Below are positions 40,650 to 48,244 of a stretch of 48,244 bases of DNA, one piece after another. Numbering within the stretch: position 1 is the first letter of the stretch; the number at the start of each line of letters is the position of its first letter. A model generated the notes under the pieces. The model was given only the letters and a program-made list of their open reading frames with translations, was not told where the DNA came from and did no database searches. The stretch lies in the NCBI GenBank assembly GCA_016787895.1, contig JAEUTN010000004.1, positions 1-48,244 on the forward strand, given 5' to 3'. The position numbers were made by a program, and so were the translations under genes. The stretch is from Bacteroidia bacterium. Its GTDB lineage: Bacteria; Bacteroidota; Bacteroidia; B-17B0; Aurantibacillaceae.

Positions 40650-40715
40650 TTTAATATATTTTGCTGTATTATTTGGATATTTAGGCCTTAGACAAATTGG
40701 AATTCGTAGTTTTAT

Positions 40716-41615
40716 GTGGCAAACAAGGACCTGTTTGTATTAGCCATTTTTTATTTGAAACAAGCCGTTCTCATAACAGCCTATAAAAATCCGGATCACT
40801 TGTTGCGCATTGTTGAACAATTCGACGAGTCGTTCCGGTTCTACATCCACCTCGATAAAAAGAGTCGCTTGGCCACAGATGACCTGAGGCGTTTGAAAAA
40901 CGACAGTAAAATACACTATTTATCAAGGCACTACACCACCAATTGGGGAGGAACCGCTCACCTGCACTGCATTTTGCATCTGATGAAAAAAGCCCTGCAG
41001 GATAATGAATCCGAATATCTGCATCTCATCAGTGGACACGATTTTCCAATAAAATCTCCGGCTTACTTTAAGGACTTTTTAAGCCGTCACAACGGTACTC
41101 AATTTATTGAAGTATTTCCAATGCCTGCTCAGGTATGGGAAAACGGTGGTTTGGACCGCTTGAAGTACTTTCATTTGAACGATTGGTTTGACGCGAAAGG
41201 CAAGCGGGCCATGGTGTTAAAGAAATTTTTGAACCTTCAGAAAAAACTTAGACTAAGCCGAAATATTGATTTTAAGGGTATGGCTTTATATGGGGGTTCT
41301 ACCTGGTGGAGTCTAAGCAAGGCCTGTTGCCGGCACGTGGAGGAATTTTTAAATGACAACTCCTGGTTCTTAAAAAAGTTTAACCACACCTTTTGCGCCG
41401 AAGAGATTCTGTTTCAAACCATAATCATGAATTCTCCTTTTAAAAACGCCATCACCAACTCTAATTTGCGTCACATTGTGTGGGAATTCAGGCATGGCAA
41501 TATTCCGGCTGTACTTGACGAACGCGATCTGGAAACCATTAAAAACTCTGCAGATTTGTTTGCCCGTCGCTTCGACTACCCGCATTCTGAACCCCTGCTG
41601 AAACATCTAGCATAA
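40716..41615 (+). CDS. Beta-1,6-N-acetylglucosaminyltransferase-like GT14
   Basis: About 299 residues from GTG 40716; a TTG at 40755 gives the more family-like N-terminus 'KQAVLITAYKNPDHLLRIVE'. 'FYIHLDKKSR', 'WGGTAHLHCILHLMKKAL', 'YLHLISGHDFPIKSP' and 'GSTWWSLSKACCRHVEEFL' are conserved in the core-2/I-branching family (GT14). Such enzymes make beta-1,6-GlcNAc or beta-xylosyl branches; bacterial specificities vary. It is divergent from wzm and may add a branch to the same glycan. It appears to be a single-gene unit. Confidence 0.85.
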   Translation: MANKDLFVLAIFYLKQAVLITAYKNPDHLLRIVEQFDESFRFYIHLDKKSRLATDDLRRLKNDSKIHYLSRHYTTNWGGTAHLHCILHLMKKALQDNESEYLHLISGHDFPIKSPAYFKDFLSRHNGTQFIEVFPMPAQVWENGGLDRLKYFHLNDWFDAKGKRAMVLKKFLNLQKKLRLSRNIDFKGMALYGGSTWWSLSKACCRHVEEFLNDNSWFLKKFNHTFCAEEILFQTIIMNSPFKNAITNSNLRHIVWEFRHGNIPAVLDERDLETIKNSADLFARRFDYPHSEPLLKHLA

Positions 41616-41682
41616 GAATATAATTACAAAATCTTTACAAAATTCAATTCGGCTACGGTGCCCTCAATCCCCTGAAATTTAA

Positions 41683-41690
41683 TAATTTTG
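41683..41690 (+). promoter_or_regulatory. -7 promoter element before the acidic hypothetical gene
   Basis: TAATTTTG fits TAnnTTTG and lies 12 bp before the ATG at 41703. The -33 region has GTG instead of TTG at a plausible distance. The box overlaps the more upstream in-frame TTG at 41688, which argues for the ATG start. Confidence 0.4.
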
Positions 41691-41702
41691 AGCGAAAGGC
41701 TT

Positions 41703-42272
41703 ATGCACACCATCGAACCCTATTATAACTGGCGCCACCTGTACATTGCTTCCGAAGACAGTGAATCGCCTTTTTATGGCAGGGAGTACAGCGAGTTTGA
41801 GTACGTAAACACCATTTACAATTTTTACATCCACCCGCAGTGGGACGATATTGGCAGCGAAACCCTGTACATCAAAATTTTGTTTGTGGACTATGAGGAA
41901 AAATATGCCATCATTGAACTGATAGGCGAATGGAACGACGCTATTAACAACGATATTATGTTGCTCAAACGCGATTTTATTGATGAACTCAATTACCTGG
42001 GTATCAACAAATACATTTTAATAGGCGAAAACGTGCTGAATTTTCACGACAGCGGTGACGATTATTACGAGGAGTGGTTTGAAGACAATGGAGAAGAAGG
42101 CTGGATTGCTCTTTTAAATTTCAGAGAACACGTGCTGAAAGAATTTAAGCGCGCCGGCCTGGATTATTATTTTATATATGGAGGAGAGCTGGATGATTTT
42201 GACTGGAGGAAATTTTCGCCAGGGCAGGTGTTTGGCAATGTGAGCAAAATTATGAACAAACGCCTGAGCTGA
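41703..42272 (+). CDS. Acidic conserved hypothetical protein
   Basis: 189 residues from ATG 41703. No known domain was recognised. The protein is strongly acidic and rich in Tyr, Trp and Asp ('YYNWRHLYIASEDSESPFYG', 'DSGDDYYEEWFEDNGEEGW', 'YIYGGELDDFDW' in part), without signal peptide or membrane helix. It looks like a small soluble alpha/beta protein. It ends 3 bp before the O-methyltransferase gene, so the two are co-transcribed. A functional link is suggested only by that spacing. Confidence 0.75.
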   Translation: MHTIEPYYNWRHLYIASEDSESPFYGREYSEFEYVNTIYNFYIHPQWDDIGSETLYIKILFVDYEEKYAIIELIGEWNDAINNDIMLLKRDFIDELNYLGINKYILIGENVLNFHDSGDDYYEEWFEDNGEEGWIALLNFREHVLKEFKRAGLDYYFIYGGELDDFDWRKFSPGQVFGNVSKIMNKRLS

Positions 42273-42275
42273 AGC

Positions 42276-42917
42276 ATGGAATTTATAGCCGAAAAATTAT
42301 TGAACTATTGTGAGCAGCACTCTCAGGCCGAATCAGATCTGCTCAAACAACTCAACCGCAACACCCATTTAAAAGTGGGGCAGCCCCGCATGCTCAGCGG
42401 ACATTTACAGGGACGTTTTCTGGCTATGCTCTCCAAACTGTTGCAACCCGCTTATATCCTTGAAATAGGCACTTACACAGGTTATTCGGCCCTGTGTTTG
42501 GCGGAGGGATTAAACGAAAAAGGTCAACTCATCAGTATAGATGCCAACGAAGAAACCACAAGCTTTGCAAAGCAGTACATCCAACAATCTGATAAGGCAA
42601 AACAGATCCAACTATTGCTGGGCGATGCAGCCCAACTCATCCCTACCCTGCCCGACGGCATGGATTTGGTGTTTATTGATGCCGATAAAAAATCGTACAG
42701 TCTGTATTTTGATTTGGTGATCAATAAACTAAAACCCGGAGGAATTATTTTAGCCGACAATGTTTTGTGGAGTGGTAAAGTAATTGAAAATGTGCAGGAT
42801 AAGGACACTCAGTTTATTCGCGAGTTCAATACAAAAGTAAATACCGACCCCAGGGTAGAATGTGTGATGCTGCCCATCCGGGATGGTTTAAGTGTGATAC
42901 GAAAAAAGAGCAGCTGA
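42276..42917 (+). CDS. O-methyltransferase (catechol-type, class I SAM)
   Basis: A 213-residue enzyme of the O-methyltransferase 3 family. 'ILEIGTYTGYSALCLAEGL' is the SAM motif, 'DLVFIDADKKSYSLYFDLV' holds the metal/catalytic Asp, and 'GGIILADNVLWSGKV' is the family's third signature. These enzymes methylate hydroxyls of catechols or similar small molecules, sometimes tRNA. It follows the acidic hypothetical gene by 3 bp. No terminator was recognised before 43028. Confidence 0.92.
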   Translation: MEFIAEKLLNYCEQHSQAESDLLKQLNRNTHLKVGQPRMLSGHLQGRFLAMLSKLLQPAYILEIGTYTGYSALCLAEGLNEKGQLISIDANEETTSFAKQYIQQSDKAKQIQLLLGDAAQLIPTLPDGMDLVFIDADKKSYSLYFDLVINKLKPGGIILADNVLWSGKVIENVQDKDTQFIREFNTKVNTDPRVECVMLPIRDGLSVIRKKSS

Positions 42918-43027
42918 TATAGAAACGATAGAGAGATGTTTGCAGGCAAATGTTGGTACGTTAGAGCCAATTTATACTGACAAGATAATTTACAAATTCC
43001 GAACTCTAAGCAAGAGAGTGTTAGCTC

Positions 43028-43336
43028 CTATTTCCAAAAAGGACCATGTTCTTTATGGGAACGCTGAACAGCGATAGCCTTGTTGGAAGGAAATACCTCC
43101 AGCGCACACAAGCGGGTCACAAAATTGGTTCTCACGGTTGGATAAATGACTTTGGGTTTTACCGGCCTGGGGTAGGTTTGGCAGCCCGACATAAAAACGG
43201 CTGAATTTTCACTGAGAAAAGGCTTTTCCGTCACAGGAACCTGATCCACACTCAGCTTATCCTCTTTTAAATACAGCTCAAAAAACAAAAAGGAGGCCAA
43301 GGCCGGAACAATGAGCATAGTTTTGTTGATCGTCAT
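43028..43336 (-). CDS. Small hypothetical protein with N-terminal membrane segment
   Basis: 102 residues. The N-terminus 'MTINKTMLIVPALASFLFFELYL' (given here only as a hydrophobic run over residues ~6-22) may be a signal peptide or anchor. The rest has no recognisable domain; it contains 'SGCQTYPRPVKPK' and a basic C-terminus with two Cys residues in all. It could be a lineage-specific exported protein. Coding status is moderately supported by position between two plus-strand genes and by a signal-like start. Confidence 0.5.
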   Translation of the reverse strand: MTINKTMLIVPALASFLFFELYLKEDKLSVDQVPVTEKPFLSENSAVFMSGCQTYPRPVKPKVIYPTVRTNFVTRLCALEVFPSNKAIAVQRSHKEHGPFWK

Positions 43337-43560
43337 GGTTATCGTTTTTGGTTAAACATGCACCTACGACTAAGTTAGAGATTCGAAATCTTCAAATGCG
43401 GGCTTTAACGATTATTAACCGTAAAGGATAATTTTAAAATCTTAGCCCTTTTGATTTCATTCAAACCGTTCTTTTCAGACAGTAGATAACAAAAGTGGCA
43501 TTTGTTTACATTCAAAGTGCAAAAATGTATTTTTATGCTGAAACAAATAAAAACCAAACC

Positions 43561-43887
43561 ATGAACACTTCAAAAAAGGGATATCTCCTTGTTTTAAGCC
43601 TGGTGTGCTTAACTGTTTTAGCCTTCTCTTTTAAATCACCACAATCCGGTATTGAATATGCTACGATGCGAACAGTTGAAAGCGCTATGGGCGGTCAATC
43701 CAGCATTATCCTGGTATACGAAGGAAAAACGGAAGAACTTGACCTTGACAAAGGCAGCGTTGGCAACATGCCGGGCAATACCATGAAAATTCATCAGGCG
43801 ATGCGATTGTTGGCTTCCAAAGGATTTGAACTGGTGAGTCAGTCAGGTGGTGACTACATTTCCATGTACACCTTTGTGAGAAAATAA
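43561..43887 (+). CDS. Small exported protein with DUF4177-like pattern
   Basis: 108 residues from ATG 43561; an earlier in-frame start adds 22 residues ahead of a clean signal peptide and is not preferred. After the signal region ('LLVLSLVCLTVLAFSF') the mature part reads 'GIEYATMRTVESAMGGQSS' and ends 'LASKGFELVSQSGGDYISMY' plus TFVRK. The 'GFELVS...YTF.RK' ending resembles the DUF4177/DUF4908 style of small beta-alpha-beta domains. The function is unknown. It is monocistronic. Confidence 0.65.
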   Translation: MNTSKKGYLLVLSLVCLTVLAFSFKSPQSGIEYATMRTVESAMGGQSSIILVYEGKTEELDLDKGSVGNMPGNTMKIHQAMRLLASKGFELVSQSGGDYISMYTFVRK

Positions 43888-44056
43888 GTACTTACAGTTA
43901 GAGAAAGGTGGACAGGTAAAAAAACGTGTTTTAAATTGTTTTTCAAGACCGGAAGCCATAAATAATACTATAAATTTACGGCAGCTGTGGATTCAGAATG
44001 GAACAGCTACCATTCGTTTGATACACTCATTTAAAAAACAAACATCTAGATAAAGT

Positions 44057-45247
44057 ATGATTATAGAGCCAAGAATGAGGGGATTCATCTGTTTGACCTC
44101 ACACCCCGGGGGCTGCGCTAAAAATGTATCGAATCAAATCGAATACCTTCGTTCGAAAGGACCGATAGAAGGACCCAAAAATGTTTTGGTCATCGGTGCT
44201 TCCACAGGATTTGGATTGGCTTCGAGAATCACAGCTGCCTTTGGCTCCAAAGCTTCCACCATTGGTGTATTTTTTGAAAAACCCCCTCTACCGGGAAAAA
44301 CAGCCTCTCCGGGTTGGTACAACAGCGCGGCTTTTCATCAGGAAGCGAAAAAAGCAGGCTTATATGCCAAAAGCATTAATGGTGATGCTTTTTCCACCGA
44401 AGTAAAAAATAAAACCATTGCCCTTATCAAAGCCGATTTGGGAAAAGTGGATCTGGTCATTTATAGTTTAGCCTCTCCGGTAAGAACGCATCCTGTTACC
44501 GGTGTGTTACACCGCTCGGTGTTAAAACCCATAGGTTCCACATTTACCAACAAAACAGTTGATTTTCACAGCGGTGTGGTGTCCAACATCAGTATCGAAC
44601 CCTGCAACGAGGAGGACATTGCAAACACAGTGGCGGTAATGGGTGGAGAAGACTGGGAAATGTGGATGGACGCTTTGTTAGATGCCGATGTATTGGCACC
44701 GAATGCAAAAACAGTAGCCTATTCTTATATTGGCCCTGCACTTACCGAGGCGGTTTATCGAAAAGGCACTATTGGTAAAGCCAAGGACCATTTGGAAGCC
44801 ACTGCCTTTAAGATCAGCGATAAACTGAAATCAATAGGAGCGCATGCTTATGTTTCCGTTAACAAGGCATTAGTCACCCAGGCCAGTTCTGCTATTCCGG
44901 TTATTCCTCTTTACATATCCCTGTTGTATAAAGTGATGAAGGAAAAAAACATCCATGAAGGCTGTATCGAACAAATTCAGCGTTTGTTTAAAGAGCGTTT
45001 GTACCTTGGAAAAGAAACCCCACTTGATACCATGGGAAGAATAAGGATAGATGATTGGGAAATGCGGGAGGACGTGCAGGCGAAAGTTGCTGAATTGTGG
45101 TTGCAGGCCAACACCGAAACCTTGCCTGAAATTGGAGACTTACAGGGGTACAAAACAGATTTTTTGAACCTGTTTGGTTTTGGATTTGCAGGCGTTGATT
45201 ATCAGAAAGACCTGAGTGAAATGGTGGAGATAGAGGGGATAGAATAA
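44057..45247 (+). CDS. fabV: Trans-2-enoyl-CoA/enoyl-ACP reductase FabV
   Basis: A 396-residue enzyme of the FabV/TER family reducing the trans-2 double bond of enoyl-ACP or enoyl-CoA with NAD(P)H. 'TSHPGGCAKNV' near the N-terminus, the cofactor motif GASTGFG (47-53), 'FEKPP' and the catalytic Tyr-x8-Lys (Y234, K243) identify it. The length is normal. FabV enzymes are insensitive to triclosan. Whether the role is fatty-acid elongation or crotonyl-CoA reduction cannot be decided here; FabI is not in the window. It is monocistronic, with a 167-bp spacer to aqpZ. Confidence 0.95.
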   Translation: MIIEPRMRGFICLTSHPGGCAKNVSNQIEYLRSKGPIEGPKNVLVIGASTGFGLASRITAAFGSKASTIGVFFEKPPLPGKTASPGWYNSAAFHQEAKKAGLYAKSINGDAFSTEVKNKTIALIKADLGKVDLVIYSLASPVRTHPVTGVLHRSVLKPIGSTFTNKTVDFHSGVVSNISIEPCNEEDIANTVAVMGGEDWEMWMDALLDADVLAPNAKTVAYSYIGPALTEAVYRKGTIGKAKDHLEATAFKISDKLKSIGAHAYVSVNKALVTQASSAIPVIPLYISLLYKVMKEKNIHEGCIEQIQRLFKERLYLGKETPLDTMGRIRIDDWEMREDVQAKVAELWLQANTETLPEIGDLQGYKTDFLNLFGFGFAGVDYQKDLSEMVEIEGIE

Positions 45248-45414
45248 AGGCATGAAATTGAACTATCCCTTGTCTTATTGATTTAGTTTAGTAATTTTAT
45301 TTCGGCTCGATGTTCACTTTTATTTTTAAAAACGAACGCCATTATAATGCCCACGTTCTTTCCTGCTCTCACGCCATTAACCATTTAATCATCTAACCCT
45401 CAATTCAAAAAACC

Positions 45415-46116
45415 ATGAAAAAACTCCTTGCAGAATATCTTGGCACTTTCAGTCTCGTTTTATTCGGATGTGGCTCAGCCGTTGTTTCCGGCGTACATGC
45501 CACCGGTCCCGCAGGTATAGGCATACTGGGCATTTCAATGGCCTTTGGTTTAACCGTTGTCGCCATGGCCTATGCTATTGGAGGAATTTCGGGTTGCCAT
45601 GTGAATCCTGCAGTAAGTATTGGAGTTTGGGCTGCCGGAAAAATGGAAATGAAAGAAGCGCTTGGATACATTGTAGCACAAATTTCTGGCGCTATCACCG
45701 GGGCCGCACTGCTTTTTTTGATTGTAAGTGGTCAACCCAATTTTATATTGCCGGAATGGGGGCTTGGTGCTAATGGCTGGGGAGAAGGTTATCTGGGAGG
45801 ATACAATACCCAAAGTGCTTTTGTAACAGAAATGCTGATGACTTTTTTATTTGTGTTTGTTATTCTGGCAACAACTTCCAAATATGGAAATTCAAACATG
45901 GCAGGACTGGCCATAGGCTTGACACTCGTTTTGATTCACCTGGTGGCTATTCCCATCACCGGCACTTCAGTGAATCCAGCCAGAAGCATCGGCCCCGCAT
46001 TAATAACAGGAGGAAAGGCCCTGACTCAACTTTGGTTATTTATTGTGGCACCAATAGGAGGCGCCCTGGTTGCCGCTTTGCTCTGGAGATTGGGTTTTGA
46101 GAAAAACAAACAATAA
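45415..46116 (+). CDS. aqpZ: Aquaporin Z-type water channel
   Basis: A 233-residue major intrinsic protein with six membrane segments. Both NPA motifs are present at 64-66 (HVNPAVSIG) and 187-189 (SVNPARSIGPAL). The selectivity filter reads F44, H175, T184 and R190, the same residue set as E. coli AqpZ, so it should be water-selective rather than a glycerol facilitator. The start ATG follows an A-rich leader. It is probably transcribed alone; the MFS gene begins 66 bp later. Confidence 0.95.
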   Translation: MKKLLAEYLGTFSLVLFGCGSAVVSGVHATGPAGIGILGISMAFGLTVVAMAYAIGGISGCHVNPAVSIGVWAAGKMEMKEALGYIVAQISGAITGAALLFLIVSGQPNFILPEWGLGANGWGEGYLGGYNTQSAFVTEMLMTFLFVFVILATTSKYGNSNMAGLAIGLTLVLIHLVAIPITGTSVNPARSIGPALITGGKALTQLWLFIVAPIGGALVAALLWRLGFEKNKQ

Positions 46117-46182
46117 TCAGGTTACCAATGACAAGTTCTGAACGTTGTATACATTAAACCTTGTCCCGGGCACGAACTTCAT

Positions 46183-47367
46183 TTGAAATACATCACCCGC
46201 ACGATATGGATACTTTCTCTGGTCAGTTTGTTCACCGACACAGCCAGCGAAATGCTCTACCCCATCCTGCCCATCTATTTAAAAACAATAGGTTTTTCAA
46301 TTGTACTCATTGGCGTATTGGAAGGCATAGCCGAAGCCACAACCGGACTCAGCAAGGGGTATTTTGGAAAACGCTCTGATCTGAGTGGTAAACGCGTGCC
46401 TTTTGTACAATGGGGTTATGCTTTGAGTACTATTTCCAAACCCATGATGGCTGTGTTAGCGTATCCGCTTTGGATTTTTTTTGCAAGAACGCTCGATCGT
46501 TTCGGCAAAGGCCTGCGCACAGGAGCAAGAGATGCCATGCTTTCAGATGAGGCTACTGCTGAAACAAATGGCAAAGTGTTTGGTTTTCATCGTTCCATGG
46601 ACACCTTTGGTGCCGTGTTGGGGCCTTCCATCGCTTTGTTGTACTTGTATTATTATCCTGAAGATTATAAAACCTTGTTTTTTATTGCCTTTATTCCAGG
46701 TGTTTTAGCTGTTGTTTCATCGCTATACCTCAAAGACAAAAAAACAAAGGCGGAGTCAACAAAAGTATCCACCCCCTTTTTTTCGTTTTTAAAGTACTGG
46801 AAAAAAAGTCCACCGGAATACAGGAAACTGGTATCAGGACTTTTGTTTTTTACACTCTTCAACAGTTCGGATGTTTTTCTTTTACTTCAGGCCAAACAGT
46901 CAGGATTGAACGATAGTAGTGTCATTTCGCTGTATATTTTTTACAACCTCATTTATGCTCTCTTTGCTTTCCCGCTGGGCATCCTGGCTGATAACATCGG
47001 TTTAAAAACGATTTACCTTTTGGGACTGGTTTTATTCGCAGGGGTATACCTGGGCATGGCCTTCACCACTAACTTTTATTTCTTTTTCGGATTGTTTTTT
47101 CTCTACGGAGTATTTTCAGCAGCTACTGAAGGCATTTCAAAAGCATGGATTTCGAACATCAGTGATAAAAGCGACACTGCCACCGCCATCGGTACATTTT
47201 CTGGTCTTCAAAGCATTTGCACAATGCTGGCCAGCTCCTTAACCGGATTGGTATGGTTTAAGTTTGGGGCTACCACTGCATTTCTAATTACCGGAGCAGC
47301 CAGCCTTATGGTGCTGATTTATTTGATAGGAATTCCGGGACCCGGGACTAAAAAACAAATTACCTGA
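46183..47367 (+). CDS. MFS transporter
   Basis: A 394-residue major facilitator protein with about 12 membrane segments, starting with TTG (no better ATG is in frame). The N-terminal segment 'LFTDTASEMLYPILPIYLK' and 'ARTLDRFGKGLRTGARDAML' (loop 2-3 motif A region, with conserved Asp and Arg/Gly) are typical of the MFS group often annotated as tetracycline-resistance-like or 'YfiS' exporters; the substrate is unknown. The 3' end overlaps the convergent T9SS type B gene by 8 bp. Confidence 0.85.
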   Translation: MKYITRTIWILSLVSLFTDTASEMLYPILPIYLKTIGFSIVLIGVLEGIAEATTGLSKGYFGKRSDLSGKRVPFVQWGYALSTISKPMMAVLAYPLWIFFARTLDRFGKGLRTGARDAMLSDEATAETNGKVFGFHRSMDTFGAVLGPSIALLYLYYYPEDYKTLFFIAFIPGVLAVVSSLYLKDKKTKAESTKVSTPFFSFLKYWKKSPPEYRKLVSGLLFFTLFNSSDVFLLLQAKQSGLNDSSVISLYIFYNLIYALFAFPLGILADNIGLKTIYLLGLVLFAGVYLGMAFTTNFYFFFGLFFLYGVFSAATEGISKAWISNISDKSDTATAIGTFSGLQSICTMLASSLTGLVWFKFGATTAFLITGAASLMVLIYLIGIPGPGTKKQIT

Positions 47368-48244
47368 GCAGATTCACAACCCCGGTGTAACTCACTTCTT
47401 CCCCCCTATTATTAAGCACCGTCAATTTGTAATTGTAAATCCCTTGTTGACAAGGATCACCTTGTATAGTGCCGTCCCAATTGCGTTGCGGGTCACTTGA
47501 ACTGAAGATCAATTCCCCCCAACGGTTAAAAATCTGCAACTCGTAACGTTTTACTCCGCGCATCACCGGGAAAAACACATCGTTCAATCCATCTTCATTG
47601 GGCGTGAAAGCGTTGGGGATGTATACATTAAAATCAACTGCTACTTCTATGCTTTTTACTATGGTGTCCCAGCAACCCCAGGAATTTCTCACCAAAAACG
47701 CCACCGCGTAATTTCCGGCATCTTCAAAAAAGCAAGAGGTGTTTTCGCTGAAACTGTTGGTGTTTTTTCCATCGTTAATGGCCCAATGCCATTTGTTTTG
47801 GTTCTCACCTTGGCTGGTATTGGTAAACACCACCAGGTCCTGATTTTCTATGGGTTTAACCGGACTGTAAACAAAGTCGGCCACCGGCAAAGGAAACACT
47901 TCTACCATTTGCGTAATGGTTCCTCTGCAGGTTTTATCGTCCTCAAAACTGCCCTTGAGTTCAAAGTTACCGGGAGTATTAAAACAATAACTCACCGTTG
48001 AGCTGTTCACACTTTGGTTGTTAAAGGTCCACATGCTGTTGATTACATTGCCTTCATTGGATTGCAAAGCGTATGTAGAACAAAAGGGAACACAACCACT
48101 TAGCTGACCTGTAATTTGTCCGGTGGGTTCAGGATCAACAATCACCGGCGCAGTGGTGTAACCCCTGCAGCCAAAAGCATCCATTACCATTAAAGTGTAA
48201 GTACCGCCCATGCCCACATTGCCCGCTAAAAAACTGGTGTTTTG
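47360..48244 (-). CDS. T9SS type B (gliding-motility-associated C-terminal domain) protein, partial
   Basis: The frame is open to the right edge of the window, so the N-terminus is missing; an internal GTG at 48217 is not the start. The visible ~294 residues contain SprB-like or PKD-like repeats ('YTLMVMDAFGCRGY', 'VADFVYSPVKP', 'NKWHWAINDGKN', 'YAVAFLVRNSWGCWDTI'). The C-terminus is the type B sorting domain: 'VYIPNAFTPNEDGLNDVFFP', 'YELQIFNRWGELIF' and 'WDGTIQGDPCQQGIYNYKL'. Such proteins are secreted by T9SS and often linked to surface adhesion or gliding. The protein is probably much longer than what is seen. Confidence 0.92.
   Translation of the reverse strand, partial: QNTSFLAGNVGMGGTYTLMVMDAFGCRGYTTAPVIVDPEPTGQITGQLSGCVPFCSTYALQSNEGNVINSMWTFNNQSVNSSTVSYCFNTPGNFELKGSFEDDKTCRGTITQMVEVFPLPVADFVYSPVKPIENQDLVVFTNTSQGENQNKWHWAINDGKNTNSFSENTSCFFEDAGNYAVAFLVRNSWGCWDTIVKSIEVAVDFNVYIPNAFTPNEDGLNDVFFPVMRGVKRYELQIFNRWGELIFSSSDPQRNWDGTIQGDPCQQGIYNYKLTVLNNRGEEVSYTGVVNLLR

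Overview
The window comes from a member of the Bacteroidota. Four proteins carry type IX secretion (T9SS) sorting domains: three type A tails and one type B, gliding-motility-associated tail. Most secreted proteins have signal peptides ending in AQ. Several genes sit behind the phylum's -33/-7 promoter (TTG, 19 nt, TAnnTTTG), and purine-rich ribosome binding sites are largely absent. Menaquinone is probably made by the futalosine route (mqnE). The sequence does not fix genus or family. No rRNA, tRNA, CRISPR array, integrase or transposase was seen.

Layout. 1-604: end of a T9SS cargo gene. 765-4435: two POT-family peptide transporters, the first bracketed by a pair of palindromic elements. 4505-5689: a phaJ-phaB pair for (R)-3-hydroxyacyl-CoA interconversion. 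5818-10511: rlmI, then mqnE, a DUF3078 protein, an outer-membrane barrel and ubiX. 10521-14482: a cupin, a secreted beta-propeller protein, an AT-rich MORN/alpha-beta hydrolase gene and a small monooxygenase-like gene. 14588-17415: a lemA-TPM-TPM operon and an M23 peptidase. 17526-20345: alaS followed by a second copy of its own 3' end. 20515-23982: a lipoprotein, the rpsF-rpsR-rplI operon and a secreted DUF1028 protein. 24337-27534: an M1 metallopeptidase with a long barrel-like C-terminal half.

27531-41615 is a surface-glycan locus. An ABC exporter (wzm, wzt with a C-terminal glycan-binding domain) heads a tightly overlapping minus-strand operon of two methyltransferases, an alpha-1,2-fucosyltransferase-type GT11, a GT2-GT4 fusion, two GT2 enzymes and an RgpF-like protein. 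A convergent GT4-like gene, a GT2-GT4-FemAB set and a GT14 enzyme flank it. The likely product is an O-antigen-like chain assembled in the cytoplasm and exported by Wzm/Wzt. The methyltransferases next to wzt suggest a chain-end cap read by Wzt.

41703-48244: an acidic conserved hypothetical, an O-methyltransferase, two small exported proteins, fabV, aqpZ, an MFS transporter and the end of a large T9SS type B protein.

The most unusual signals are: (1) the 78-bp in-frame second copy of the alaS 3' end, in which seven of eight differences are synonymous; (2) the palindrome pair around the first POT gene, where cores are direct repeats but flanks are inverted; (3) the M1 peptidase-barrel fusion with an LRGY motif; (4) the Wzt-C/methyltransferase arrangement in the glycan locus.
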